Both the position numbers and the translations under genes were made by a program. The notes under the pieces were generated by a model that was not told the DNA's origin, did no database searches, and saw only the letters and a program-made list of their open reading frames with translations. Shown here piece after piece: positions 1 to 8,652 of a stretch of DNA of 64,000 nt. Source of the stretch: Halorhabdus sp. BNX81 (GTDB lineage: Archaea; Halobacteriota; Halobacteria; Halobacteriales; Haloarculaceae). Each line of letters opens with the position of its first letter. Within the stretch, counting starts at the first letter, position 1. The stretch spans positions 2,170,001 through 2,234,000 of the forward strand of contig NZ_CP107254.1 in NCBI RefSeq assembly GCF_029229925.1, read 5' to 3'.

Positions 1-339
1 GTTTGACTCGTCGGTGAGCATGTCGATGACCTGCGTCGCCGTCATCCCGCGCGCTTGGGCGGTCTCGTTGATCCGCTTGGGATCGGCGATATTGACGCCC
101 CGGAGGGTGACAGTGTTGCCGTCGGGATCTTTGATCAGATTCCCGTCACGGTGGAGCGGTGGCGTCGGAATCGCCGCGGATGCCCCCCCAAGCGCACCCG
201 TCCCGACGCCGAACGCGAGCGCGCCAGTCAGCACGCTGCTCTTGAGGAACGCCCGCCGTGACTGCCCGTCGCCGCTCGTCACACGGTTGGTTAGCGATGC
301 CACTCTGTCTCCCGTCGGTGGTCTGTCTGGATCTGTCAT
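1..339 (-). CDS. Tat-exported GH5 cellulase-like glycosidase, N-terminal part only
   Basis: The 5' part of a gene that leaves the window at the left edge, so only about 113 residues are visible. The ATG is the complement of 337-339. The product has a Tat signal (SRRAFLKSS) followed by a small hydrophobic segment and Ala-rich cleavage region. The mature start reads HRDGNLIKDPDGNTVTLRG, then VNIADPKRI. This is the typical opening of family 5 glycoside hydrolases, where the catalytic barrel begins with a strand ending in RGVN. The role is probably extracellular hydrolysis of beta-glucan or cellulose. The next gene upstream encodes a TrmB sugar-sensing regulator on the same strand. Substrate specificity cannot be judged because the catalytic Glu residues lie outside the window. 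Confidence 0.8.
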   Translation of the reverse strand, partial: MTDPDRPPTGDRVASLTNRVTSGDGQSRRAFLKSSVLTGALAFGVGTGALGGASAAIPTPPLHRDGNLIKDPDGNTVTLRGVNIADPKRINETAQARGMTATQVIDMLTDESN

Positions 340-752
340 ACTGCCGTTGAACGCGCACTAGTTGGCGCGTGTGAATTTGCAATGCATTGGCACTATATAA
401 TTGTTTCCCTTGCTGAGATGTGTTTCGTTTATCAAAACGTAAAACGGCATAGAAGCCCAGATACACCTATTTTCTGGACTAACTGTCGACGACGACATAG
501 CATAAAAAATATTATATGATTTGGTTCCCAGGGAGACACATCAGGCGAGACCAGTAATTCAGTCGTGCAGTTATTCCAAACAATCAGTGGATAACGGCGC
601 TAATTTGCCATTTCCATTTCCTTTTGAGATAGATCAAAACGAGTTACTGACACATGAGGAATTGCACAGATCGGTCCAAACAATCCGGGAGGGTCCACCC
701 AACAAGGCAGGAAGCGGCCGGGAAATCGTGGCCGCGCCCGTCGGGCCAACAG
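340..752. other. Gene-free AT-rich upstream region of the GH5 gene
   Basis: I see no convincing gene in this 413-bp stretch; it is clearly richer in A/T than its neighbours. A TATA-like element (TATATAATTGTTT at 394-406) lies about 55-67 bp upstream of the GH5 start and reads as AAACAATTATATA on the minus strand. The 10-mer TCCAAACAAT occurs at 575-584 and again at 675-684, exactly 100 bp apart. The same 10-mer occurs on the minus strand upstream of the TrmB gene. The region probably holds the regulated promoter of the GH5 gene. Confidence 0.5.
394..406 (-). promoter_or_regulatory. Putative BRE/TATA promoter of the GH5 gene
   Basis: On the minus strand this reads AAACAATTATATA: an A-rich BRE-like half followed by a TATA core, about 55 bp before the GH5 ATG. 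The identical 13-mer sits upstream of the TrmB gene at 1862-1874. Sharing an extended promoter core suggests, but does not prove, common regulation. Confidence 0.45.
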
Positions 753-1826
753 TTACCTGACCCACTCGATGCCGCGTAAGGTAATGCGGCGGGCCTCGAT
801 GTCCTCGATCAGCGCCCCCCACCCACCGACCGAACAGTGTCCAGCCGACGTCGAGAGAACCATCGACGCTTGCCCGGACAGTTCAGCCAGCGTCGGTTGG
901 CGATCGTCCATCGTCTGTCCCGAATAGATGACCTCCCGCAGGACGCCGGAGACGGTCCGCTCGTCGCCGGAGTCAGTATCGATCCCTTCGACGGTGACGG
1001 AGATAATCGCCCCGTCCCACCAGAGCGGATAGACGTCACGGATGAATTCTTCGAGACAGACGTAGACCAGTGGATACCGCTGGCGTTTCCCGATCGGTTC
1101 CCAGACGGCCCACAGGCACGTCTGGAAGTACCACTGGAAGATAAACGAGATGATGTCGTCGTTGGCGACGATGCCGTACGGATCGGGCATCCGCGTGGTC
1201 GGAACGAGACACGCGTGGGTCCGATCGACCAACGCCAGAAACGGACTCCGAATGGAACGACGACGCAACTCGGTGACGAAATCGCCGACGGGATGGTCGG
1301 TAAGATCAGGGTCCTCACCAGCGGTTGGAAACACCGAAACACGCACGACCACGTCGTTCTCGAAGGCGGTCGTCAGCACATCTTCGAACTCCAGGAGCTG
1401 GGTGTCCGTGAGTGCAAGGTCGACTGTCGAGTCAGCCTCACGGATCAGGTCCTCGGCGTGATCGATCGTTGTCTCGGCCCGCTTGGTCACGTTCATCTCG
1501 TGTTCGCCCAACGGTGCCCGTTCCCAGCGGTCCTCGATCTCCTCGGCGACCGCCGTGAGACGCTCGCTCGTCACCTCGAGATCGTCGATGAGATCCGCCG
1601 GATCACAGGCGCGTGCGTGTAACGTTTCCCGATCGAGTGTCTCGACGTATCCCATCTGTTCGAGTTCCTTGAGCACGTCGTAGATCCGTGGTGCCGGAAT
1701 CGAACAGTGTCTGGCGATGTCGACAGCCGGCGATACCCCCTGTTCGAGCAACGTGACGTACGCATCCGCCTGGTACGTCGAGAGCCCCGCGTCTGAAAGC
1801 CCCGATAAAAGTGTGTCCCTGTCCAT
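753..1826 (-). CDS. TrmB-family transcriptional regulator
   Basis: A 357-residue protein. Residues about 8-75 form a winged helix (LSTYQADAYVTLLEQG, then IPAPRIYDVLKELEQMGYVE), the N-terminal TrmB domain. A short helical linker follows at about 78-110. The long C-terminal part matches the size of the TrmB sugar-binding domain. TrmB proteins bind sugars and switch glycolytic, gluconeogenic or sugar-uptake genes. This gene lies upstream of and collinear with the GH5 gene, so control of polysaccharide use is the natural inference. Its promoter region shares a 13-mer with that of the GH5 gene. The ligand cannot be read from the sequence. Confidence 0.88.
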   Translation of the reverse strand: MDRDTLLSGLSDAGLSTYQADAYVTLLEQGVSPAVDIARHCSIPAPRIYDVLKELEQMGYVETLDRETLHARACDPADLIDDLEVTSERLTAVAEEIEDRWERAPLGEHEMNVTKRAETTIDHAEDLIREADSTVDLALTDTQLLEFEDVLTTAFENDVVVRVSVFPTAGEDPDLTDHPVGDFVTELRRRSIRSPFLALVDRTHACLVPTTRMPDPYGIVANDDIISFIFQWYFQTCLWAVWEPIGKRQRYPLVYVCLEEFIRDVYPLWWDGAIISVTVEGIDTDSGDERTVSGVLREVIYSGQTMDDRQPTLAELSGQASMVLSTSAGHCSVGGWGALIEDIEARRITLRGIEWVR

Positions 1827-1861
1827 CGTTCATACTCCACGTTATGTCTGTCCCATTTTGA

Positions 1862-1877
1862 TATATAATTGTTTGGA
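1862..1877 (-). promoter_or_regulatory. Putative promoter/operator of the TrmB gene
   Basis: The minus strand reads TCCAAACAATTATATA, combining the TATA core shared with the GH5 promoter and the 10-mer TCCAAACAAT found twice upstream of the GH5 gene. It lies about 36-51 bp before the TrmB ATG. It could be a TrmB autoregulatory site; this is inference from recurrence only. Confidence 0.4.
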
Positions 1878-1941
1878 AGCGGGAAGGCGACCCCGCCAGG
1901 AGACAGTGACGGGTTGTCCCGGCCACGAAGAGTTCGAACTG

Positions 1942-2069
1942 TTTAAGAGGACGAACGGAGTAGTTTCGATAACTCGCTGGTCGGCGGGCAGCCAGCGGGC
2001 ACCTGTCTATGCAGGTCGGAATGTGGCCGGCCGAGCCGGCTGAACCACGCAACGCCCGCGGTGAAAGAT
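1942..2069 (+). promoter_or_regulatory. Promoter and structured 5' leader of the L15e gene
   Basis: TTTAAG at 1942-1947 is a plausible TATA box, which would put the transcript start near 1970 and give a leader of roughly 100 nt. Two inverted repeats lie in the leader. One is ACCTG/CAGGT at 2001-2016 with a 6-nt loop, and the other is GCCGGC/GCCGGC at 2026-2040 with a 3-nt loop. Most haloarchaeal mRNAs are leaderless or have short leaders. A structured leader on a ribosomal protein gene is therefore a candidate for autogenous translational control. Confidence 0.4.
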
Positions 2070-2660
2070 ATGGCACGAAGCTTCTACTCACACATCCGAG
2101 ACGCCTGGAAGAACCCCGACGAAGGCAAGGTCGCCGAACTCCAGTGGCAGCGCATGCAGCGCTGGCGCGAGCAAGGGGCGATCGAACGCGTCGAGCGCCC
2201 GACGCGGCTCGACCGCGCCCGGTCGCTCGGCTACAAGGCAAAGCAGGGCATCGTCGTTGCGCGCGTGAGCGTCCGCAAAGGCAGCGCTCGCAAGGAACGA
2301 CACACGGCCGGTCGACGCTCGAAACGCCAGGGCGTCACCCGGATCACGCGCCGGAAGAACCTCCAGCGCGTCGCCGAGGAACGCGCCACCCGGAAGTATC
2401 GCAACCTGCGCGTGCTCAACTCCTACTGGGTCGGCGAAGACGGCAGCCAGAAGTGGTTCGAGGCGATCCTGGTCGATCCGAACCACCCCGCGATCGAGAA
2501 CGACGACGACCTCAACTGGATCTGTGACGACGATCACGAAAACCGCGCGATGCGGGGCCTGACCAGCGCCGGACAGCGCAACCGTGGCCTCAACGGTCGC
2601 GGCAAAGGTACCGAACACACCCGGCCGAGCAACTCAGGCGACAGCGGACGCGCGAAGTAA
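2070..2660 (+). CDS. rpl15e: 50S ribosomal protein L15e
   Basis: A 196-residue basic protein beginning [13 protein letters not shown], the conserved start of archaeal/eukaryotic L15e. It continues through the usual [12 protein letters not shown] and [17 protein letters not shown]-type blocks (here [17 protein letters not shown]) to a C-terminal [15 protein letters not shown] segment. An in-frame GTG nine bases earlier (2061) would add MKD, but the family start favours the ATG at 2070. The protein is part of the large ribosomal subunit core. It is convergent with the S12-S7 pair, and TTTTT at 2675-2679 just after the stop is a possible terminator. Confidence 0.96.
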   Translation: MARSFYSHIRDAWKNPDEGKVAELQWQRMQRWREQGAIERVERPTRLDRARSLGYKAKQGIVVARVSVRKGSARKERHTAGRRSKRQGVTRITRRKNLQRVAEERATRKYRNLRVLNSYWVGEDGSQKWFEAILVDPNHPAIENDDDLNWICDDDHENRAMRGLTSAGQRNRGLNGRGKGTEHTRPSNSGDSGRAK

Positions 2661-2674
2661 CCGACGCTACCGCG

Positions 2675-2679
2675 TTTTT
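2675..2679 (+). terminator. Possible oligo-T terminator after L15e
   Basis: A run of five T follows the L15e stop codon by about 15 bp, in an otherwise GC-rich sequence. Archaeal terminators are often simple T-runs. The evidence is positional only. Confidence 0.35.
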
Positions 2680-2836
2680 GCCGAGTCGTTTCGAGAATGC
2701 GACAGCGGCGGCTCCGCCGGCCACCTCACGGAGCGAAGCACTTGCTCGTTGTCGTCACCGATGGAACTCACGCTCCCCAGCGGAACGCGAGAAAATCGAC
2801 ACTGCGTGAGACGAAAGCAGAAGACGCTGGGATCGA

Positions 2837-3451
2837 TTACCGGGCCGCAGCCGCGACGCGTTCTTTCTCCTCTTTCTGGTTGACGGCGTAGGTCTGGACG
2901 TCGTTGTTGGCGGCCCCCATCAGCTGCTGGGCGAGCGCCTCCTCGGCGTCCGTCGGCGTCTTGAACGACGCATTGTGGGTCCCTTCGGCGATGAACTTCA
3001 GGGCCTGATCGACGCGGCGCTGCGGGGAGATGTCGACGGCCTTGGGCACGCTGATTCCACCGTACTTGAGTCGAACCGTCTCCTCGCGGGGCGCGCTGTT
3101 CTCGATCGCCCGGACAAGGATCTGAATCGGGTTCTCGTCGGTGTTTTCGTGGACGATCTCGAAGGCCTCACGGACGAGGCGCGTACTCTGCTGTTTCTTG
3201 CCCGTGTTCTCCTCGGTCTGCATGAGGCGGTTGATCAGCCGCTCGACGATGGAGATCTCGGACTTCTGGAACTGCTTTTTGGCGTGGCGACCCATCGTGT
3301 GGGCGATCGGCGTGACCGTGATGTAGCGTTCGGTCGAGGGATCGCGGAACTCGATGTCCTCAGTCGCCCAGCTACCGAACAACTTTGCGCCGGTCGTCTC
3401 CGTCTCGGCCTCGGCGTCGGCCTCGGCCTCGGCGTCTGTCTCTGCACTCAT
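2837..3451 (-). CDS. rps7: 30S ribosomal protein S7
   Basis: A 204-residue small-subunit protein with an acidic N-terminal extension (about residues 1-22, Glu/Asp/Thr/Ala-rich), a common haloarchaeal addition. Family blocks include TVTPIAHTMGRHAKKQF, RLINRLMQTEENTGKKQ and the RNA-binding SAPREETVRLKYGG segment. It starts two bases after the S12 stop codon, so the two are one transcription unit. In many haloarchaea this pair is followed by the EF-2 gene and preceded by RNA polymerase/nusA genes. Neither is present here, because L15e converges downstream and a transducer gene diverges upstream. Confidence 0.96.
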   Translation of the reverse strand: MSAETDAEAEADAEAETETTGAKLFGSWATEDIEFRDPSTERYITVTPIAHTMGRHAKKQFQKSEISIVERLINRLMQTEENTGKKQQSTRLVREAFEIVHENTDENPIQILVRAIENSAPREETVRLKYGGISVPKAVDISPQRRVDQALKFIAEGTHNASFKTPTDAEEALAQQLMGAANNDVQTYAVNQKEEKERVAAAAR

Positions 3452-3453
3452 GA

Positions 3454-3882
3454 TTATCGCACCGGTTTCTCGGCGTTGCCCCGAACGAGTTCGATCATCG
3501 AGACGCCGTTGACTTTCTCGACCTTGTAGTTGACGCCCGAAAGGTCACCCATCGCCCGACCCTTCGCGCCACCGATGCCCGCGATCGTGACCTCGTCGTG
3601 CTCGTCGATGAAGGAGATAGCGCCGTCACCGGGGCAGAACGCAGTCACCTGTTTGCCGTTCTTGATGAGCTGGACCCGGACACACTTCCGGATCGCCGAG
3701 TTGGGCTGTTTGGCCTCGATCCCGACCTTCTCTAAGACGATACCGCGGCCCTGTGGTGCACCCTCGAGGGGATCCGATTTCGCGCCCAGGCCGCGCTCGC
3801 GGCGGGCGTACTTCGAGTCGGACCACCGATGTTGCTGGCGGTCCTTTTTGAGCTTGCGTGCGGCGTACTTGCCGTTTGCCAT
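3454..3882 (-). CDS. rps12: 30S ribosomal protein S12
   Basis: A 142-residue decoding-centre protein, the archaeal/eukaryotic S12 (S23e) type. Recognisable blocks are [59 protein letters not shown] and [18 protein letters not shown]. It is the first gene of the S12-S7 pair. A minus-strand TATA-like CTTAAG lies about 30 bp before the ATG, which suggests a leaderless message driven from its own promoter rather than read-through from nusA. Confidence 0.97.
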   Translation of the reverse strand: MANGKYAARKLKKDRQQHRWSDSKYARRERGLGAKSDPLEGAPQGRGIVLEKVGIEAKQPNSAIRKCVRVQLIKNGKQVTAFCPGDGAISFIDEHDEVTIAGIGGAKGRAMGDLSGVNYKVEKVNGVSMIELVRGNAEKPVR

Positions 3883-3906
3883 AGTGACCGGGAATACCCC
3901 GTGAAG

Positions 3907-3916
3907 CTACTTAAGC
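3907..3916 (-). promoter_or_regulatory. TATA box of the S12-S7 unit
   Basis: The minus strand reads GCTTAAGTAG, centred about 30 bp from the S12 ATG at 3882. That spacing puts the transcript start at or just before the ATG, the usual haloarchaeal leaderless arrangement. Confidence 0.5.
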
Positions 3917-4094
3917 GTCTTCTTTTTCCGACACCGTCGACCGAACGATCGTGTCAAATGAGGGCGGATCACACACCCGGGTGAGCAACGCCCTTAGAAA
4001 AATACTGACACCAACAACACTGTATTTTTTATTTGATACTGACGGGGCAACACTTAGGCGAACCCTCGGGAAACGAGGAAAGCAGTGACGAATA

Positions 4095-6827
4095 ATGAGT
4101 AAGTCGTCAGGGATTAGTAATCAGGTCGAGGGGCTACTACCGGACCAGATCAGAAAGCGGTACGTACGCAAGTTTCTACTCGTTGTCGTGGTCGTGACGG
4201 CACTCGTGTTGGTCGTTGGACTGTTCGCACAGTCCTCGGTCGGGGCACAGCTGACGGACATGCGGACCCAGCAACTCGAGACATCGGCCACCCAGAACGC
4301 CGATTCGATGCACCAGTGGGACGAGAGACAGGGCGACACCGCGGAGATGATCGCCAACCATTACATGACCTCGCAGTTCAACGCCGATGGGATCGAGGAC
4401 ACCATCACCAGCGAGGTGATGTCACGCGACCTACTCACGGCGATCCATTACGTCGATATCGAAAACGCGGAGATAATCAGATCGACGGTCAACGGCCTCC
4501 AGGGCGAATCCCTCTCCGTCCGAAACCTGTCGTGGGAACGGGGTGGGATCTCCCCAGCGAACGCGGACGCGAGTGGGGGCGCTCGAACGTTTTATACCGT
4601 CGACGGGGAGACGAGACTCGCCTACATCAGTCGAACGCCGGAGGCTACCACCGGCATGATCCTGGTCTATGACGTTCACAGTCGTGCGAGCGCTCTCACC
4701 GCGTCGATCAAGAACGGCTCCACGACCGTCATCCACGAGGATGGGACGATTCTGTTCGACGAGGATCACAACGTGACGCTGACGTCATATGGCGGGGGCA
4801 ACGAAACGGCGGCGATGATTCAGGCAGCCGAAAACGGGAGTGTTGGCGTGACAGAGCGCGCTGACGAACTGGTCGGATACGCGCCGGTCAACGGGACCGA
4901 CTGGATCGTCCTCGAACACGCGCCGAAGTCGACGGCGTTTGCCCTCCGGGATTCCATCACCAACCAGTTGATCATCGTGATCGGCTCGACGCTGGCCGGG
5001 TTGCTGGCGTTGACGCTGTTCGTCCGCCAGGACATCATCCCGTCGATCAGATCCGTTAGCGAGGGTGCAAACGAGATTGCCGCCGGCAACCTCGATGTCG
5101 AGATCGCAGATGACGGCCGAATCGACGAAATCGGGCAAGTGCGGGATGCGTTCCGGGAGACGCGGTCGTATCTCGGCACCGTCGCGGAGCAGTCCGAGGC
5201 GCTGGCCCGCCAGGACTTCGAGGATCCGGCACTCGACGAGGATGTCCCGGGCGACCTCGGCGAATCTCTCGACACGATGCGAGCCGACCTCCAGGAATCC
5301 ATCGAAGAGATCGAAGCCGCCAGAAAGCAGGCACAGGTGTCCGAACAGGAGGCCAACGAACTGGCCGAGTCACTCCAGGCCAAGGCCAACGAGTTCAGCG
5401 ATATCATGGCCGAGGCGGCCGACGGTGATCTGACCCAGCGCCTCGACGAGACGGCCGACAACGAGGCGATGGCCGACATCGCGGTCGCGGCAAACGAGAT
5501 GCTCGACGAACTAGAGGACGCGCTTTCCCAGGTTCGGACCTTCGCCGCGGAGGTCGACGACTCCGCAGGGGAGATCGCATCCAGCGCCCGCGAAGTCAAG
5601 CGGGTGAGCGAGGACGTGAGTTCCTCGGTCCAAGAGATCGCCAGTGGTTCCGACCGGCAAAACGAGAACGTCCAGCGCGCCTCCGACGAGTTGACGGATC
5701 TCTCGGCCGCGATCGAAGAGGTGGCCTCTTCGGCCGACGAAGTCGCCGAAAAGTCCCAGCAGGCTGCCGAACTCGGTGAAACCGGCCGCGAGTACGGTTC
5801 GGACGCGATCGCGGAGATGAACGCGGTCGAGAGCCAGGCCGAAGCCACGATCGAGGAGGTCGAGAGTCTCGAATCGGCGATGACCGAAATCGAGGAGATC
5901 GTCGAACTCATCGACGAGATCGCCGATCAGACGAACATGCTCGCGTTGAACGCCTCGATCGAGGCCGCCCGCGCGGGCGAAGCCGGTGAAGGGTTCGCGG
6001 TCGTCGCCGACGAGATCAAGAGCCTCGCCGCCGAGACCAGCGACGCGACCCAGGACATCGAACAGCGCATCGAAGAGGTCCAGTCGGCGACCGACCACGT
6101 CGCCGAGGACATGCACGATATGGGCGAGAGCGTCACCGACGGCATCGGGACGGTCGAGGACGCCGTCCAGCTCTTAGAGGAACTCGTCGAGCAGGTCGAG
6201 GAAGCCAACACCGGCATCCAGTCGATCAACGACGCGACCGACGATCAGGCCGCCTCGACCGAGGAGGTCGTCGCCATGATGGACGAGGTCGGTTCGATCA
6301 GCGAGGAAACCGCGAGCCAGGCCGAGAACGTCTCGGCGGCCGCCGAGGAGCAGACGGCCTCGATCACGGAAGTCACTGGCCGGATCCAGTCGCTGACCGA
6401 GCAATCCACCGAGCTCCGGGACGCCATCGATCGCTTCGAACTCGACGCCGACGAGTCAGGCAATGACGGAGGCGACGACGTTGGTTTCGAGTTCGGCACT
6501 GTCGAGGACGGAGATACAGACACAGCAGTCCAAGCGGACAACTGGACGGAAGTCGGCGATGAGGAGCACAACGCCGACCTCGGCCTCGATGAGCCCGGGG
6601 AGAGCGGCGAACCCGAAGCCGACGACGAAAATCGGGACAGTGAGGAGGGCGAGACGAAAGACGCCGAGAACGAGGCCGACGATGAAGAGCAGGAACGCGA
6701 TGAAATCGACGACGAAGACGAAAGTGACGCTCTCGACGCCGACGACGATTCCGGGCCGGAAGCCGACGAAGGAGAGTCCGTAAGCGACGTCGAAGCGACG
6801 CCCGACGGCGGCGAGACGGACCGCTGA
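4095..6827 (+). CDS. Methyl-accepting chemotaxis transducer with extracellular sensor domain
   Basis: A 910-residue membrane transducer that passes external signals to CheA/CheW. Segments in order: TM1 at about 26-46; an extracellular sensor domain at about 50-285 of the size and layout of a Cache-type ligand domain; TM2 at about 291-310; a HAMP domain at about 312-365; a second HAMP-like segment at about 430-480; then the long cytoplasmic coiled coil. The conserved hairpin tip ([16 protein letters not shown]) starts near residue 614. After about residue 770 comes a 120-140-residue tail that is almost entirely Asp/Glu with Gly/Ser/Asn and looks disordered. The ligand is unknown. No che genes are nearby. 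Confidence 0.93.
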   Translation: MSKSSGISNQVEGLLPDQIRKRYVRKFLLVVVVVTALVLVVGLFAQSSVGAQLTDMRTQQLETSATQNADSMHQWDERQGDTAEMIANHYMTSQFNADGIEDTITSEVMSRDLLTAIHYVDIENAEIIRSTVNGLQGESLSVRNLSWERGGISPANADASGGARTFYTVDGETRLAYISRTPEATTGMILVYDVHSRASALTASIKNGSTTVIHEDGTILFDEDHNVTLTSYGGGNETAAMIQAAENGSVGVTERADELVGYAPVNGTDWIVLEHAPKSTAFALRDSITNQLIIVIGSTLAGLLALTLFVRQDIIPSIRSVSEGANEIAAGNLDVEIADDGRIDEIGQVRDAFRETRSYLGTVAEQSEALARQDFEDPALDEDVPGDLGESLDTMRADLQESIEEIEAARKQAQVSEQEANELAESLQAKANEFSDIMAEAADGDLTQRLDETADNEAMADIAVAANEMLDELEDALSQVRTFAAEVDDSAGEIASSAREVKRVSEDVSSSVQEIASGSDRQNENVQRASDELTDLSAAIEEVASSADEVAEKSQQAAELGETGREYGSDAIAEMNAVESQAEATIEEVESLESAMTEIEEIVELIDEIADQTNMLALNASIEAARAGEAGEGFAVVADEIKSLAAETSDATQDIEQRIEEVQSATDHVAEDMHDMGESVTDGIGTVEDAVQLLEELVEQVEEANTGIQSINDATDDQAASTEEVVAMMDEVGSISEETASQAENVSAAAEEQTASITEVTGRIQSLTEQSTELRDAIDRFELDADESGNDGGDDVGFEFGTVEDGDTDTAVQADNWTEVGDEEHNADLGLDEPGESGEPEADDENRDSEEGETKDAENEADDEEQERDEIDDEDESDALDADDDSGPEADEGESVSDVEATPDGGETDR

Positions 6828-6983
6828 CGCTTCGATTCACCGTTCGGACCGCGGCCGAGTGATCGCCGCCGGGGCAATTTTCCGAAGCCAAGATCCGAGA
6901 GGGAGTTCGCATGTGCGCGGCAAAGGGAGATCGCCGACTGATCCGGGCCGTACCTTCAAATCAGGGGGCGACCAACATCGCCT

Positions 6984-7376
6984 ATGCCCGACGATCCCTC
7001 GTTTGCGATCGCGGCGCGGCCCAGCCGGGAGTACGACCGCGCGGGCAGACTATCCTACGAGGGCGGGACGACGTTTCGTATCGAGCCAGTCGGCGGCTCG
7101 ATGCCGGAGTTACAGGCGGTGGTCGACCGGGTTCTCGATACCGGGCCGTATCGCCACGGCGATTTTCTGGAGCTCCCGATGGTCGTGTATCTGGTCCGCG
7201 ACGAGGAAACGGGGGACGTCTTCCGGGTGTCAATCCGGAACGGAGCGGTCCGGCTACACGTCCTGCCGGAGACGGAAGCCGAGGGGCTCCGTCGGTTTTA
7301 CGAGCAGTTGAGCGAGCATAGCGACTGCGAATGGAACGTCGAAGATCGGGTCGAGAACGGAAGCAACTCGTCGTAG
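6984..7376 (+). CDS. Conserved small haloarchaeal protein of unknown function
   Basis: A 130-residue acidic soluble protein with no signal peptide or membrane segment. It contains strand-like stretches (TFRIEPVGGSMPELQAVVDRVL, PMVVYLVRDEETGDVFRVS) that suggest a compact alpha/beta domain. It starts with an ATG, has good haloarchaeal codon bias and is clearly coding. I do not recognise the family. It stands alone between the transducer gene and a convergent 88-residue gene. Confidence 0.7.
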   Translation: MPDDPSFAIAARPSREYDRAGRLSYEGGTTFRIEPVGGSMPELQAVVDRVLDTGPYRHGDFLELPMVVYLVRDEETGDVFRVSIRNGAVRLHVLPETEAEGLRRFYEQLSEHSDCEWNVEDRVENGSNSS

Positions 7377-7411
7377 ACGGCGTTGGGGGCTATGAGAGCG
7401 TTCCGTCGGCC

Positions 7412-7678
7412 TTAGACGCCGTCGACGGTCGCCCGATAGGTGCTGATTTCCGTGCGTGCGTCCTCGATAGTCGCGGCCGTCTCGTCATCGACATCCTGCT
7501 GAATCTCGTCGAGCGCGGTCTGGATGCGTGCCATGCGGCCGTGATCCGGGCCGCGCTCGGCGTCGGCCAGCTGGTCGAGTTGGCCCGCAAGGTCCGCGAG
7601 TCGGTCCGCGTTGTCCCCGGCACTGTCAACCGCTGATTCGAGTTTGTCGCTCGCCGTGGCGAGTTCAGTTCGAGTCAT
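7412..7678 (-). CDS. Small helical (coiled-coil) protein, unknown function
   Basis: An 88-residue acidic protein starting MTRTELATASDKLES. It is predicted to be nearly all helix, with heptad-like Leu/Ala spacing (SDKLESAVDSAGDNADRLAD, LAGQLDQLADAERG), and ends near YRATVDGV. The reading frame stays open upstream, but the upstream residues are non-haloarchaeal in character (Arg/His/Pro-rich), so the ATG at 7678 is the likely start. Similar short helical proteins are common in haloarchaea and of unknown role. Confidence 0.7.
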   Translation of the reverse strand: MTRTELATASDKLESAVDSAGDNADRLADLAGQLDQLADAERGPDHGRMARIQTALDEIQQDVDDETAATIEDARTEISTYRATVDGV

Positions 7679-7761
7679 ACATCCAGATGACAGGGGAGCT
7701 TGCAAAGGCGTGACGCCTGGGGCAAGGACGGGCCGGTATCTCGGACAAAAGCGAGTCTTGG

Positions 7762-8256
7762 TCACTGACTGAGATACGGTACCGTCGTGATGTCGAAGGC
7801 TTCGTAATGCTGGTCGTACGTGAGGAGGTACTCGATGTCCAGGTCGGCCATGTGTGATGCGACGACGAAGTCCGTACACGACGCATCAAGATCGGTCCAC
7901 TCTCGAAAGCGACCTGTCCCTGCTTCGAATACGTCGCCGGGAACCGGTTCGAGTTGATAGAGAGTGCTCTCTTCGATAGTCTCCAGAAACGTCACTGCGT
8001 GCCGAATCGACGCCTGCTTCTTCAATCGGGTGGCGGCTTCGTCCACGATGTGGTCGTTGAGTATCAGCCGCCGATACGGCAGGTCGCCGTCGCGGATGAA
8101 CGTCATGAACGCACGGGAAACGGCGTGCATCTCGTCACGCGGGTTGAACAAGGCATAGAGGAACTTCGGACCGAGAACGGCCTGATGATGCACTGCCGAG
8201 GGCCTGAAATGCTCCGGCGTAACCGTCCCGACCGGCGTCTCAACTGGCTCCGCCAT
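7762..8256 (-). CDS. PIN-domain protein (VapC-like toxin), possibly inactive
   Basis: About 164 residues with a PIN nuclease fold. VapC toxins are RNases that cut tRNA or rRNA using four acidic residues. Three acidic positions look present: Glu in NDHIVDEAATRL, Asp in SCTDFVVASHM, and Asp in LLTYDQHYEAF. The first position is normally an Asp just before FLYALFN-like sequence, but here the segment is AVLGPKFLYALFN, so that Asp is missing. The partner antitoxin gene lies immediately upstream. The ATG at 8256 is used; a GTG at 8262 that overlaps the antitoxin stop codon is an alternative. It may be a decayed toxin. Confidence 0.8.
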   Translation of the reverse strand: MAEPVETPVGTVTPEHFRPSAVHHQAVLGPKFLYALFNPRDEMHAVSRAFMTFIRDGDLPYRRLILNDHIVDEAATRLKKQASIRHAVTFLETIEESTLYQLEPVPGDVFEAGTGRFREWTDLDASCTDFVVASHMADLDIEYLLTYDQHYEAFDITTVPYLSQ

Positions 8257-8258
8257 GG

Positions 8259-8564
8259 TCACCGAGACGCCGGATCGTCAGCCAGCGAGATCGATGCGTC
8301 ACGTCCGTGCCACTCCTCGACGAGATCGTCTTCCTCGCGAGCGTCCGCCTCCGTCGTCGATAGTGAGTGGGCTTCGATCTCGTCGAGAACGGTGAACGCA
8401 GGATCGGTCGGATCGACATCCTGGCGTCGTTCGATCCATTCGAGCAATGCCCGATGTCCTGCCTCTTTGAGCGATAGATCGCGCTTCTCAGCGAATTTCT
8501 GAAACTGCTCGTACTCGTCTTTGTTCAGCTCTGTTTGGACGTGCCTGGTATCGTTGCTGCTCAT
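8259..8564 (-). CDS. Antitoxin-like ribbon-helix-helix protein (VapB-like)
   Basis: A 101-residue acidic protein. The N-terminal part (TRHVQTELNKDEYEQFQKFA, then KRDLSLKEAGHRALLEWIERR) fits a ribbon-helix-helix DNA-binding domain. The C-terminal half is acidic and probably flexible, as in antitoxins that wrap their toxin. It is translationally coupled or immediately adjacent to the PIN gene downstream. The expected role is to neutralise the PIN protein and repress the operon. Confidence 0.75.
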   Translation of the reverse strand: MSSNDTRHVQTELNKDEYEQFQKFAEKRDLSLKEAGHRALLEWIERRQDVDPTDPAFTVLDEIEAHSLSTTEADAREEDDLVEEWHGRDASISLADDPASR

Positions 8565-8652
8565 TACTGTCTATCTCTGCCAAGAAGTACAATCTCATGA
8601 AATATAAAATCTATCCATGAGTAGAAACATGAGATTTCCCGTTCGTCCGAAT

